From: Plumapathes pennacea | Lineage: Eukaryota > Cnidaria > Anthozoa > Antipatharia > Myriopathidae | Direction of reading: 5' to 3' | Assembly: GCA_964036295.1 (NCBI GenBank) | Contig: OZ038462.1 | Span: 18,171,264 to 18,235,263 of the forward strand | DNA: 64,000 nt | Shown: positions 54,009 through 64,000 of the stretch, piece after piece | Layout: every line of letters begins with the position of its first letter | How positions within the stretch are numbered: the first letter of the stretch is position 1 | The notes under the pieces: model-generated | The model's database searches: none | Told to the model about the DNA's origin: nothing | The model's input: the letters and a program-made list of their open reading frames with translations, nothing else | Position numbers and translations under genes: made by a program

Positions 54009-55912
54009 AGCTCGAAATCCTCGCTGGAATTTGTGTAGGAAATACATACAGTGATACTTGATAGAGTCAGTAGTATCAGTCTTCGGGTCATTCCTCTTGT
54101 CTAAAGCTTTCTCGTGTTTGAGCCTGAAAATGGGAAGTTTTTATTCATAGCGCGACTTCCTTAATATGGTTTGAACTAGAAGACGTTCATTTTATTTGGC
54201 CTACGTTGGCCTTATAATCACAACTTTGTAGTTTGTTGGGAAAGAGGTTTAAGAGAAATTATTCCCTGGGATGAGCTTTATATGGCTTTGATCAATGTCG
54301 AAGCTTGTTAGGTGTTGAATAGGAAACTTTACATCCAGGAGTTCGAGGGGTGGTGTCAATGAAACTGGGTGCTCATTGTGAAAAACTGTTACGGAAAATA
54401 GGAAAAGCTCTAGGTGGCAGTTATTGAAAATATTTGCCCTTGCCCACATGCGCAAGAGACGTGACAAATCCTAATTGGCGCAAGCTGTTGCCTGGAAAGT
54501 TTCAAAAAAATGTTTCCAATTGTTCCTATTTGTCCAGAGCCTTGGAATAGTCCCCAGCTGCTAAATTTCTTTCAGAGTCGTACAATACAACGCATAGTCT
54601 TGTTATTGTAAGTACAGTATTTTGGGGACGACGTTTAACTCCTGCAATTAACAATTTTACATTTTTCGCCCAAGGCGAGCAAATAGCTTAGAATGTATGA
54701 ATAGTTTAGTGAAACCCATTTTAAGCAACGGTTTTTGTTAAACCATTATTCTCTGAGGATACCCAGAGGCAAACTGACTAAAAAGAAAACGCGCGTTAAT
54801 GACTTCGCACTGCTCGTTAGTCGCTGTGCACAATGGACAGTCAAAACACTCATGCAAAGATGTGAATCACAGAGGATCCGGGATATTTATAATTTTGCAA
54901 TATTTACATGAACCCACAATCATGTCAGGCAGAAGTCTGAAACAAAACAATTCTATAGATAAACAGAAGATGTAACATTATTGCAAAACATTGTGTATAT
55001 CTATTTAGATAATTGAAGAATTTAGGATTACTTGTTAGACGTCAGATATCTTTTTGTTGGAATTGCCGCACGTGATTGTTAAGCATCTGTATTTTAGGTA
55101 AGAAAGTTTTGGGCATTTGGGTACTGAAATAAATAATTAAGCTTTGAACGTTTACACTATAGAGGCGCTATCAGCACGACAAACAAGCAAGAGAAGACAG
55201 ACATCCATCAGTATATAACTATAGTTCTTCGACAGACTGTAAGCAAGATTGAGCAGTTTTAAAATGTCTAGATATGTAGCACTTAGTGGCCATCTGCATA
55301 TTCACCATGCCACGTTAGCGAGAATTGGAAACGAACAACAATTGGGGTGATAAACGCCGAGAATATTCTGTTCATCCACACAATTTTACTCATTGGAAAG
55401 TACGGTAACGCTTTATCCTATCAGTTCAAATAGTAAACTTACGAACAACTGACATTTTGAATACATCTTTCTCACAGTCGCAATCGAAAACGAAAAACCA
55501 GAAGCGCATGCGCTGCCATCATAGCTTGCAAGCCTATTGGTTGACGCAATAAATATAATCTCTGAGTGCAAAAGTCGGATATTAAATGATTCTGGGATAT
55601 GAAAGGAGCTAAAGCAAGGATATCATAAGCAACCGTTGCAATTATCCATAATGGAAAGAGCGACGATACAAAGGTACATCCATATGGATGAAGGGCCTGG
55701 TGTCTCATGTCATATAACTGATTGGATACATATGACTAATGAGTCGGCTAACATCTATCACGTTCTTCCGGGCAAGGGATAATTCACTATGGCTGGGGGC
55801 CGAATTATCTCTCCCCGTTCGGTCTGGAAGCAAGGCGTAGACATGATTGCACAACACGGCGAGCAGAATAAGAATAAGCATAGCAGATTAAACGAAATAA
55901 ATGGAATAGCGG
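54009..55912. other. DOP1 3' region and intergenic gap to SEC16
   Basis: No further coding exon seen. Candidate DOP1 polyadenylation signal AATAAA at 55128-55133, about 1.1 kb after the stop. A copy of the 31738-31866 repeat is at 55609-55732. DOP1 and SEC16 face each other tail-to-tail across this gap. Confidence 0.5.
55609..55732. repeat. Dispersed repeat, same as 31738-31866
   Basis: Same orientation as the 31.7-kb copy, sharing GAGCGACGATACAAAGGTAC, ATATGGATGAAGGGCCTGGT and CTGATTGGATACAT. It begins AAAGCAAGGATATCATAAGC where the other copy has AAAGCAGGGTTATTATGAAT. Confidence 0.7.
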
Positions 55913-55918
55913 TTTATT
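55913..55918 (-). other. Candidate polyadenylation signal of SEC16
   Basis: AATAAA on the minus strand (TTTATT on +), about 270 bases after the SEC16 stop codon and the first such signal downstream. Confidence 0.5.
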
Positions 55919-56187
55919 GATTGGTACTGAATATTAGACAATTTACTGTCACACCTTGCACAGTATTCTTGAAATTGCATGCATCGATTACTGATCAACT
56001 GCACTAATACAATGTCCTATGCATTCATCGCTCTCAAGTGCAAACGACACATTTCCAAACCACATTTAAGTTCGACAACAATAAAATGACGGACACATTT
56101 GCAGACCACATTCAAATTGGACAACAAAAAAATGACAGATCAAAACATCAAAGTTCTCGAGATTAAGGTGTCCCTTAGGGTAAAAGT

Positions 56188-57953
56188 TCAGTCTTCTTGA
56201 CGGGGCACAAATATCTGTAGCTGCTGGACGCTCTGAAAGAAACAAGCAGTGTTTGTTTAAGAAAAACGGTCAGAACACACACACACAAACACACACACAC
56301 ACACAAAGACAAACGAACGAGCGTAGAGTGGACAGTAGGGCTTTCAACGCTCCGACGAAGGACAAAAGCTTAAAACGTCAGCCTATATTTTTATCTAGTT
56401 TACAGCGTTAAGCGTATCGTCATGGACGCATCATGCGGTTTACCCTACGTCGACACAGCAAAACTGCTTTTCACATGACTTGCTCCAACGAAGGACTAGC
56501 GCTCGAAACGTCAGCTTCCAATTATTTTACTACTCCTAGGTTACTTTCACACATCGACTCAAAGTCGATTCATTATATACGTGGATTAGCACGCCATTAT
56601 AAACGGACAAAGAGACAGAAGCTCAATGATCTTAGCTCAGGAGTGAAGGTCTTGACTAAAATAGTGTACGCTGTAAGTTCATAAATCTCACCGGAGGATT
56701 GCCTGGTAGAACTTGAAATAGCGACGCTGGAACAGCCGGGGAAGCCGGGCCACTTCTTAACACGTCAACATACCTGGCTCTCACACCTGATGGACAGAGA
56801 AATAATAACAACCTGTCAACCCCCAGCCCTGCGATGGTAATAATCGGAAGGCTGTCTTGTTTCTTAATGTTGTCTGTCCTTACCGTATCACAGCATATTA
56901 CATAAAGACGACTTGAGTACAAGTTAAAGTGCACAAATGGGTGATGACGTCACTATATTTCTTACGTGCATCGAGTACACATAAAAGTCCTAACACGAGC
57001 TTTACCACAAAAAGGACAAAGAGTAGCTGACGGTGGAGATAATGTATATGTGTGGAAAAAGCCCTTAAAGAAAAAGTTAAATAATGCACGCGACATTAGT
57101 GACAAACTATGCCAAACAGATCAGCATACCAAGTCTTCCAGGCGTTCGACGACTTGTCAAGACGTTTGAAGGGGAGAGGTCATCCACTTTAGTTGAGACA
57201 CTCCGAACTCCACCCCAGGGGAGGGGTGGAGAGATTATGTCAGACCCAAGCTGGGAGGCCGTTGGGGGAGGGGGTGGGGGCGCTTTGACCTGAGAGAAGA
57301 AAAATTGGCTTAATAGGGTAATGCCGAACAAACAAACAAAATAAGACTAAACAAACGTCAGATAAGTTGAACGATGATTATCGATTTCTTGAAGAAATTG
57401 GAAGCTTTCAGTTACAGCAGTTGTAAAAGAACTGACAAGGAAAACAACTACGAGCTTGAACTATATTACGCCTACACGACGGAAAAAGCTAAAAAATAAA
57501 AATAAATAAACAACAACAAAAAAACAACACTAAAAACAAAATATGAAACCTGAGAGAAAAACTTAAAAGATGAACAGTTGAAAGGATTTCCGCTCTAAAC
57601 TCGAATAAATATCACGGTAAAACAACACAATTATTGTACTAAAACAATGTATTTGTAATTGAGAATTTACGCCACTTCCTTGAAGATCTTGATGCCAGGC
57701 ATCTTTTACTGTAGCACCAAAAGAGGATTCACAAAACTCAAAGAAACAGAAGGACGAATAGTCCTATCAAACTCTTATTTTGCAATGATAACGCGCGTAT
57801 TATTGTACATTTTGAACTAGGAAGGCAACCAAAAACACGCACCTCTTCCCTTACGGTTCTTTACTATTTTCGGTGCTACTCAGACATGATCATCTTGCAT
57901 AGTCAAACTAGGAAATCGACATAAATCACACAAATGGTGCTTTTTTTCTTTTC

Positions 57954-57984
<31 letters not shown>

Positions 57985-60900
57985 TTTTCTGGTACAGGCT
58001 TGCATTGCTTGAATTTACAGCGGAAACACTCGTAATGTTTTTACCTGGATGGTTTCTTCAGCGGTGTCTACCCACCGTTTAAGTAATTTATCGTAATAGA
58101 TCTGAAGGAAACGGGGAGATAATATTAAAAGTCAGTTCAAGTAGTCTGATTTGTATACCGATCATGGCAAATTAGCACATACTTAGGTTGCGTTCGATTG
58201 ACCCTAATCCGGAATAAGAATATATTCTGGATTATTCCAGAATAACGATTCAGAAGAAAAGTCAATAAAACGACGTTTCCGTTTCTGGAATAATAGCCTG
58301 CGATAGCATGCGCTTTGTCAGCGGCTTTTCGGGTAAAAGTTGCCAAATACAAACATGGCGGCGGCAACATTGAAAGTTGCTGTCGCTGGTGCTTTGGTTT
58401 TTATCGCGGAAATGTTAGAAGAAGACCCCAGAACAGAAGAAGAAGATATGGTAGAAGACCTTTTGCCACTATTTTGTGTGGATGGGTTCCGTAAAGAGCG
58501 TCGAAAAGCCGTCCGTATCAGAGGTTATGCAGAGGAAGTTGTTCCGAGTTACAACCTGACGGAGTTCAGAAGCCATTTCCGCTTGTCAATAGATACGTTC
58601 GAGGAACTTGCCCTTGAGCTGGGTAATTGCCCAGAACTGCCCACAGGCCCTCAATACGGAGGCAGAGAACCAATTTCCGTCCACAAGCACCTGCTAATAA
58701 CTTTATGGCTGCTTGGTAATCAAGAGTCAATCCGTTCGGTATCGGATCGCTTCAACATAACCAAAAGTTCAGTGTTTACGTGCACCAATCGCGTTTGTCT
58801 AGCCCTAAAGAACAATATCACCCGTCAAGTTATTGCATGGCCGTCCGATGAAAGAGCTCGGGTCATTATAGAGGGCTTTAGGAAACACAAAGGTCTGCCA
58901 GGTGTGAGAGGTGCCATTGATGGGTCGCACATAGCCATAAAAGCCCCCCAGGAATGTTCTGAGAATTATATCAATAGGAAACACTTCCACTCAGTCAATT
59001 TGACTGCAATCTGTGATCATGAAATGCGTTTTCTTGATTGCTATGCTGGCTGGCCTGGTAGTGTACATGACTCAAGGGTGTTCAGAAATTCAGATTTCTT
59101 TGGCAAAGTACAGGAAAGATTCACACATGACACCCATCTCTTGGGGGATGGTGCATACACTCTGGAGACATGGATGTTAATCCCATTTAAGGATAACGGC
59201 CACCTAACACCTCAACAGAGAAGGTACAATTTTATTCACTCCTCCACTAGGATGGTAATTGAAAGAGCATTTGCACTGCTGAAGGGTCGATTTCGAAGAT
59301 TGAAGTACTTGGACATGTCACGTATTCAGGACATTCCCACAGTTATTGTTGCTGCATGTACTCTGCACAATATCTGCCTTGACAGTGAAGATCCCTATGA
59401 GGATTTTATGGGTGATGTAGATGATGAAGTAAATGGGTTTGAGAACATTCTGCTTCCTGGCTGTGGGGCAGGTGACAAGCGCAGAGAGATCATGGAGAAT
59501 TATTGTTGACAGCTGGAACTTAAGACTGGTAGAATTTACGTTAACTCTTGTACATTGTCCATTTCCAGAGATATCCATATTTCACTCATGGATGACAGTG
59601 GAAATTTCTAAGGGGTAGGGGCTCACAACAGTTTTACTGCACCCTGCAGTTTGTGACATTTGAAGCTCTTAATGATCTTGCCCAAAACTGCCATAAAGAT
59701 CTAGTGCAGGCCTGTAGCCTGTATGAGCCAAACCTGGTTGCCTGGGTGAAAAGAAGCCATTTTTGTCACACTGAAATGATATAATATCAGGGCATCTTTG
59801 AGATGATTTTATAGTATTTCTGATTAGAGAAACAGATCAAGATAAGCCTTTTGTAGGATATGCTTTTTTTGTTTGAATTTGCTCATTTTCTGAGGATTCG
59901 TCCACGAATTTGGCCGAAGTCTAGTAGGTCACTGGTTAAGTGCTTTATACAAAACTTGTGGCTGTTGGTCTGAAGTGTGCTCTCAAACACAAATATCATT
60001 GATAGTTTGGACATGTTGACCTGTAACTGTATTGAAATAAAGTTTATGTTGATGTTATAAAAAAGTTTTTTAATGTTAAACTGAGACATGTACTATGATG
60101 GTTAGAAATTGTCCTGAATGATAAAGTGTTCAGTCTGTTGTCAAGAGTTATAGTTTACATTGTTGGTGATTGTTTTGTCACAACATGAACCATGATCTCA
60201 TGAAAAGCAGTGTGATCTAACATTTGTTCATCGTGAAAAAAAATACAAGGGATAAATTGAACCCTTCGATTCATGTTTCAGGGGTTTTATTCTGAAAAAA
60301 TAATCTTTGTCCAGCTAATGTTATATATATACATGTGTATAAAGCTGGCCAGGCAGTCGATAAACTACTTCAATAAAGAAAAAACCTGATTGCAATTCTG
60401 AAATGCATCGGTAACAGAGTGAATATTGTTGTTAATTAGTCGTGCGGTGAGTACCGTAAACAATGCAAATATAGCAACTTTCTCCGGCAGTCAAAAAGCC
60501 CCAAAATAACAACTTTTATAAGTACCTGGTCTGGCAAAGACTATTTGTTGATATCTTTCAAAACATGCAAAAGTCCAGACAACAAACCCATCTTTTCTCG
60601 ATGCTGCTGCTCCATTCTCTCGCAGCGACTTTCATTTTCCTTTTTCCGGTCTTCGGCGTACTCCTTCAACCACTGAAGAGTTTCGTTTTCCCGAGACATG
60701 CGTGGCTTTCTGGCCTTCTTCTTGGGGGTCTCTTCGTTTTCGTCACAGCTGTGTGTACGCTTTTTTGGCTGAGTTTCTGAGTCTCCAAGACCCGAGCTGC
60801 TGGCAGTCGCGTATGGCCTGACATTTGGCCTGTAGCCGTACACTTCTGCAAGCTGCTGGTAAAATGGGCATTCCCTCCTACTGTTACCACTCTGGTTATT

Positions 60901-63900
60901 ATGGTCTTCACACTTTCGGAAAGCCATTGTTAGGGCCTTCCATTTGCCTTCGCACTGGTCGGGGCGAGCAGTACAGCCGTGCTCGCTCATCCGGGCCGCG
61001 ATTATCTCCCAAATCTGTTTCTTCTTGTAGTTCACGTTCTTGAACAGCTCTTTCTTATCCTCGTACAAAGATATCAGCAGCAGGGTCTCTTCTCTGGTCC
61101 AGCAGTACCCCTTTTTTTTTATCAGCTCTAAATTCTCTTCAATGTGCTTTTCTTCTGCTTCTGCATTGGCAATTATGGACGCCATTATATTGTTGACAGA
61201 AAAGCGGACCGCAAGGGAAACAGGGCAACAGGGCGCTGACGTGTTATTCCGAATTATTCCGGCTATTCTGCTCCAGCGAGTAGAATAGTTGGAATACTCT
61301 CGCCACTATTCCGGAATAGGAATACGAGTCAATCGAACGATGAAAAGTCCTTAATCCTTGTATTCCTATTCCGGATTAGGGTCAATCGAACGCACCCTTA
61401 GTATCAACCCAGCAAACACGTGCGTTACCGACAGCAACTGCTCCTAGAAATTTCCAATCAATCAACAATAAACTCCTGATTTCAGCACGATAAATGCCCT
61501 AAAGAACATTCTAAAGATACCCGAACAAACAAATAAAAAAAATCCTTCTCAGCATAATGCATGTGAGACTGTATTTCGAACTCTAAACTATTGCAACACT
61601 TGTAGTAAACGTCAGTTGCAAATCTTACCGTTTTGTTCGTGTCATCCGGCAGTCTCATGTAATTCGACCGACGGGAAAACACTTTCATCACGAAAGATGA
61701 CAAAGAGGAGAACCATCCCTGTGATAACATGACGTAAAACACAGATGCTTAGTTAGACGCCATTGTCCGATTCTTCAAAGCTTTATTAGCTAACCCAGGG
61801 TTACTTAGGCCCCGTCTACACTACGCCGGATAAATTTGAAAACGCAACTTTATTCTTACGGTTAGGCCTACCGTCCACACTAATCCGGATAAATTGTCCA
61901 CGAAAACGGAACTTTTCGAAAACGCTCTTCAAAGTGGATAAATTTGAAAACGCCGGCTTTGCGTTTTGGTGTGGACGAAAAACATTTTGAAAACGGAACT
62001 TTTCGAAAACCCTGACTCACGTGGTCACGTCAAGTGGTTTCATAGATTGTCAGGGACGTTTGTAGAGCAATAACAATACATTAGGGCCCGGAAACATTTT
62101 ATCCGTTTTCCAGTGTGGACGGAAAACATTTCTTGCGTTTTCAGAGTGAAAGTTGCGTTTTCAAATTTATCCGGCGTAGTGTGGACGGGGCCTTATATTT
62201 CCGAAGGCCATAGAGCACAGTCTGTTAACTAACCTTTGGGGAATCCTGCTGTGCTGGGCTTACTTCTGTCTCTCTATCCGATGTCACTCCATCCTTTGGC
62301 ACTGCGAACACATTTACATAGAAATAATTTACAAATTGAGGCAGCAGAAAACACATCAAGTTATTTGAAAACGACCCACAAGAAAGTTAGTCTGGACTAA
62401 TATAGCTTGACCAAGAAAGAGAAGAAGTGAAAGAAAAACGGACAGAGTGACATCAACGATATACACGGGAACACAAAAAGACAGACTGAGATAAGTTGAT
62501 TTCCAACGTGGAACATGGTCAACAGGTGACCAGATACAGAAGGAACTGTCACTTTTAACTGAAATAAGATAAAGGTCATGTTATAACACCTGTTAGCGAC
62601 GCTCATCACAGACAGAGACGGTCAAAGCTCTCGAGGTTTACCTGTTTCAAACATTGCCTTGTTCCCACAAGGCACAGCATCCTGGGAAATTAATGGGGCA
62701 GCCAGCTCAGAGTCTGTGAGAGGTTCCGATGTGAAGGAAAACCGGGATGAACCTGTCCGTTCTACGGCGGTCGGATGATGCTCTGGTCGCACAGGAATGC
62801 CCGACAATGCAGACACAGTAAGCGTGGAATGTGTGAGGGAGGCACCTCTGGCAATGGCGGGGGAATCGCGACTCTGTATGCCAAGATTCTCGTCGGCATC
62901 TTTGCGGCAAGAGGTTGGTGGATCGCACATATTGTACTGATGCCTTTGCGATCGTTCTTTCCAGCTTTTCTGGGATTTCTCAACAGTTGTCCGCGCTTTT
63001 GGTTTCTGAACTCTAAACTGCATTTGTGGTGATTCATCCCCAGAATCATGGCTGAAAAATGCGCTAACAAATGAGTCCGATTCATCTGTGTTATCAGGTG
63101 CTGTTGACGAAATGAATTCTGTGTTCCGATTGGGAAGCGTGTCAGATTTCTTGTTTTCTCGTGCACCATGGTGGCACACAAGTGGCTTTTTGGAGACATG
63201 GCGTTGTGTTTGGGGAGTGTTTTCTGGGCTTTTCTTTACCTCGACATAACTCACAGGCGTCTGGGAGTTCACCTCAGCCTCTGATGAGCTGCATTCCTGG
63301 TGCCAAGCGTTTACATCGCTATGTACTTTATTCCTCGTGTTGACACGATTCCCCTCACATGCTTCCTCTGGTACGTCCTTCATTGTAGTCATCGTGATAG
63401 CCAAGGACTCCAGTGTATCAAGGACAACGGAAGTTGTGAGATCATTGCTCCCAAACTTAAATTCGTCAACCAACTCCGCTCGTTCGTCTTTCACCGCGCA
63501 GGATTTTCTGCTGTTGTCAGGCACAAAAACTGCTTGTGAACCACTTGGTTCTCCGTCGAATTTCTCGCTAGAATTAGCAAGCACAGAAACTGCTTGTGAA
63601 CCACTTCGTTCTCCGTCGGAGTTTTCTTTGACTTTGGCAGGAACAGAAACTGCTTCACTTGGTTCTCCGTTGGATTTGTCGTTAACTTTGGCAGGAACAG
63701 AAACTGCTTGTGAACCACTTGGTTTTCCGTCGGATTTGTCGTTACCTTTGGCAGGAACAGAAACTGCTTGTGAACCACTTGGTTCTCCATCGGATTTATC
63801 ATTGACTTTGACAGGAACAGAAACTGCTTCACTTGGTTCTCCGTTGAATTTGTCGTTACCTTTGGCAGGAACACGAACTGCTTGTGAACCACTTGGTTCT

Positions 63901-64000
63901 CCATCGGATTTTTCCTTGACTTTGGCAGGAACAGAAACTGCTTGTGAACCACTTGGTTCTCCGTCGGATTTCTCGCTAGAATTAGCAAGCACAGAAACTG
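56188..64000 (-). CDS. SEC16: SEC16 family ER exit site scaffold, C-terminal exons, 5' part outside window
   Basis: Minus-strand exons: beyond 64000 to 62641, 62301-62234, 61718-61629, 58101-58045, 57289-57130, 56786-56692 and 56232-56188 (stop TGA 56188-56190); GT-AG borders and phases all agree. The diagnostic SEC16 C-terminal run is split over exons: GWFSSL...SRRSNYMRLPDD, then YYDKLLKRWVD, then KAPPPPPPTASQLG, then GVRARYVDVL, ending RQED. Vertebrate SEC16 has the same order (WF...LPDDKN, W-D/E...KKxWVN, proline-rich, ARYVDVLN). SEC16 organises COPII assembly at ER exit sites and its C-terminus contacts Sec23. The conserved central domain is expected upstream, outside the window. The big exon begins with eight 18/20-residue repeats and continues as a Ser/Pro-rich disordered region. 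A Harbinger transposon sits in the intron between 61628 and 58102. Confidence 0.85.
56275..56304. repeat. (AC)n microsatellite, last SEC16 intron
   Basis: About 30 bp of CA repeats with two interruptions, 45 bases upstream (on the gene strand) of the last coding exon. Confidence 0.85.
57955..57990. repeat. Poly-T tract, SEC16 intron
   Basis: T-rich run with two C interruptions, about 36 bases, near the exon at 58045-58101. Confidence 0.9.
58355..59509 (+). CDS. Harbinger transposase (HARBI1-like DDE nuclease), 384 aa
   Basis: Uninterrupted frame from ATG 58355 (context AACATGGCG). An N-terminal helix-turn-helix region (SIRSVSDRFNITKSSVF, about 125-141) precedes the DDE_Tnp_4-type core: first Asp in GAIDGSHI (about 189), second in GSVHDSRV (about 239), GDGAY (about 264), and the Glu in VIERAFALLKGRFR (about 304). 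The C-terminal CTLHNICL is also typical of HARBI1 proteins. All three catalytic residues are present with no stop or frameshift. It cuts and joins the transposon ends and needs its Myb-like partner for nuclear import and end binding. The acidic tail is usual. It lies entirely within the transposon, so it is not part of SEC16. Confidence 0.95.
   Translation: MAAATLKVAVAGALVFIAEMLEEDPRTEEEDMVEDLLPLFCVDGFRKERRKAVRIRGYAEEVVPSYNLTEFRSHFRLSIDTFEELALELGNCPELPTGPQYGGREPISVHKHLLITLWLLGNQESIRSVSDRFNITKSSVFTCTNRVCLALKNNITRQVIAWPSDERARVIIEGFRKHKGLPGVRGAIDGSHIAIKAPQECSENYINRKHFHSVNLTAICDHEMRFLDCYAGWPGSVHDSRVFRNSDFFGKVQERFTHDTHLLGDGAYTLETWMLIPFKDNGHLTPQQRRYNFIHSSTRMVIERAFALLKGRFRRLKYLDMSRIQDIPTVIVAACTLHNICLDSEDPYEDFMGDVDDEVNGFENILLPGCGAGDKRREIMENYC
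60541..61185 (-). CDS. Harbinger Myb/SANT-like DNA-binding protein, 214 aa
   Basis: Minus-strand frame, ATG at 61185, about 210 bases from the right end of the element. Residues about 28-90 form a Myb/SANT or trihelix-like domain (CWTREETLLLISLY, KKKQIWEIIAARM, QCEGKWKAL). It is followed by FYQQLAEVYG, a basic stretch (KKRTHS, KKKARKPR) that can serve as a nuclear localisation signal, and a C-terminal helix with many charged residues. In Harbinger transposons this protein binds the ends and recruits the transposase. Length is close to the usual 200-250 residues, and the frame is intact. Confidence 0.88.
   Translation of the reverse strand: MASIIANAEAEEKHIEENLELIKKKGYCWTREETLLLISLYEDKKELFKNVNYKKKQIWEIIAARMSEHGCTARPDQCEGKWKALTMAFRKCEDHNNQSGNSRRECPFYQQLAEVYGYRPNVRPYATASSSGLGDSETQPKKRTHSCDENEETPKKKARKPRMSRENETLQWLKEYAEDRKKENESRCERMEQQHREKMGLLSGLLHVLKDINK
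61808..62192. mobile_element. 385-bp MITE with TTA duplication, SEC16 intron
   Basis: Left end GGCCCCGTCTACACTACGCC and inverted right end GGCCCCGTCCACACTACGCC match over about 42 bases, both running on GGATAAATTTGAAAACGCAA. TTA lies on both sides (61805-61807, 62193-62195). The target fits PIF/Harbinger, but the ends differ from those of the nearby autonomous element. Non-coding, with further GTGTGGACG copies inside. Confidence 0.8.
63500..64000 (-). repeat. Tandem 54/60-bp coding repeat in SEC16
   Basis: Eight units of 20 or 18 residues around KSDGEPSGSQAVSVPAK. The 18-residue units lack GSQ-type residues (EPSEAVSVP). Units of 20, 20 and 18 alternate, which points to duplication of a larger block. 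The array continues beyond the window edge. All length changes are multiples of three, so the frame is kept. Confidence 0.92.

Larger units (their letters stand above)
58186..61397. mobile_element. Complete PIF/Harbinger DNA transposon, 3212 bp
   Basis: Ends GGTTGCGTTCGATTGACC (left) and, inverted, GGGTGCGTTCGATTGACC (right) agree over about 36 bases with two mismatches, both continuing CTAATCCGGAATA. TTA flanks both sides (58183-58185, 61398-61400), the 3-bp target of this superfamily. Inside are both proteins expected of an autonomous Harbinger: a DDE transposase on + and a Myb/SANT-like protein on -, convergent, with AATAAA signals at 60036 (+) and 60291-60286 (-). A second TCAATCGAACG copy occurs just inside the right end. 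The element lies in a SEC16 intron. Confidence 0.93.

Overview
This is nuclear DNA of an early-branching metazoan, most likely an anthozoan and probably a stony coral. The inference rests on AT-rich intergenic DNA with many microsatellites and MITE-like elements, intron-rich genes with GT-AG splicing, a protein family content (DOP1, SEC16, PACSIN, SLCO/OATP, a single-exon Mos kinase) typical of animals, and an AID/APOBEC-like deaminase of the kind reported from cnidarians. I cannot name the species. All gene models come from reading exons, splice sites and phases by eye; no alignment or transcript data were available.

Layout. 0-3.3 kb: no gene; foldback and MITE repeats. 3.3-6.9 kb (+): five-exon AID/APOBEC-like deaminase of about 400 aa in which the HxE zinc histidine is read as arginine. 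7.4-10.7 kb (-): complete three-exon SLCO/OATP transporter, 702 aa, tail-to-tail with the deaminase. 10.7-19.5 kb: no confident gene; long (AAAAT)n array, an 89-bp tandem repeat, a tRNA-derived SINE-like element and MITEs. 19.55-20.5 kb (+): single-exon Mos-type kinase. 20.5-26.7 kb: no confident gene; minisatellites and an E-box-rich repeat. 26.7-31.1 kb (-): PACSIN/syndapin-type F-BAR gene with a long N-terminal extension and no SH3 exon that I could find. 33.2-54.0 kb (+): a complete DOP1 (Dopey) gene, 19 exons with phases that all agree, 2435 aa; its introns hold most of the MITE copies. 56.2-64.0 kb (-): the 3' part of a SEC16 gene, running off the window end, with an 18/20-residue tandem repeat; one intron holds a structurally intact PIF/Harbinger transposon (58,186-61,397) with both its transposase and Myb-like ORFs, matching terminal inverted repeats and a TTA target duplication.

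How the genes relate. DOP1 (Golgi/endosome traffic), SEC16 (ER exit sites) and PACSIN (membrane curvature, endocytosis) are all membrane-traffic genes and lie within 38 kb, DOP1 and SEC16 tail-to-tail. I see no sign that they are co-regulated. The deaminase is a candidate nucleic-acid mutator or innate-immunity factor, or an inactive member of that family. The Harbinger element is the only evidently complete mobile element. The most unusual points are the deaminase zinc-ligand change, the Harbinger element inside SEC16, and a 247-bp inverted-repeat element built almost wholly of AAGATCTTG-like palindromes.
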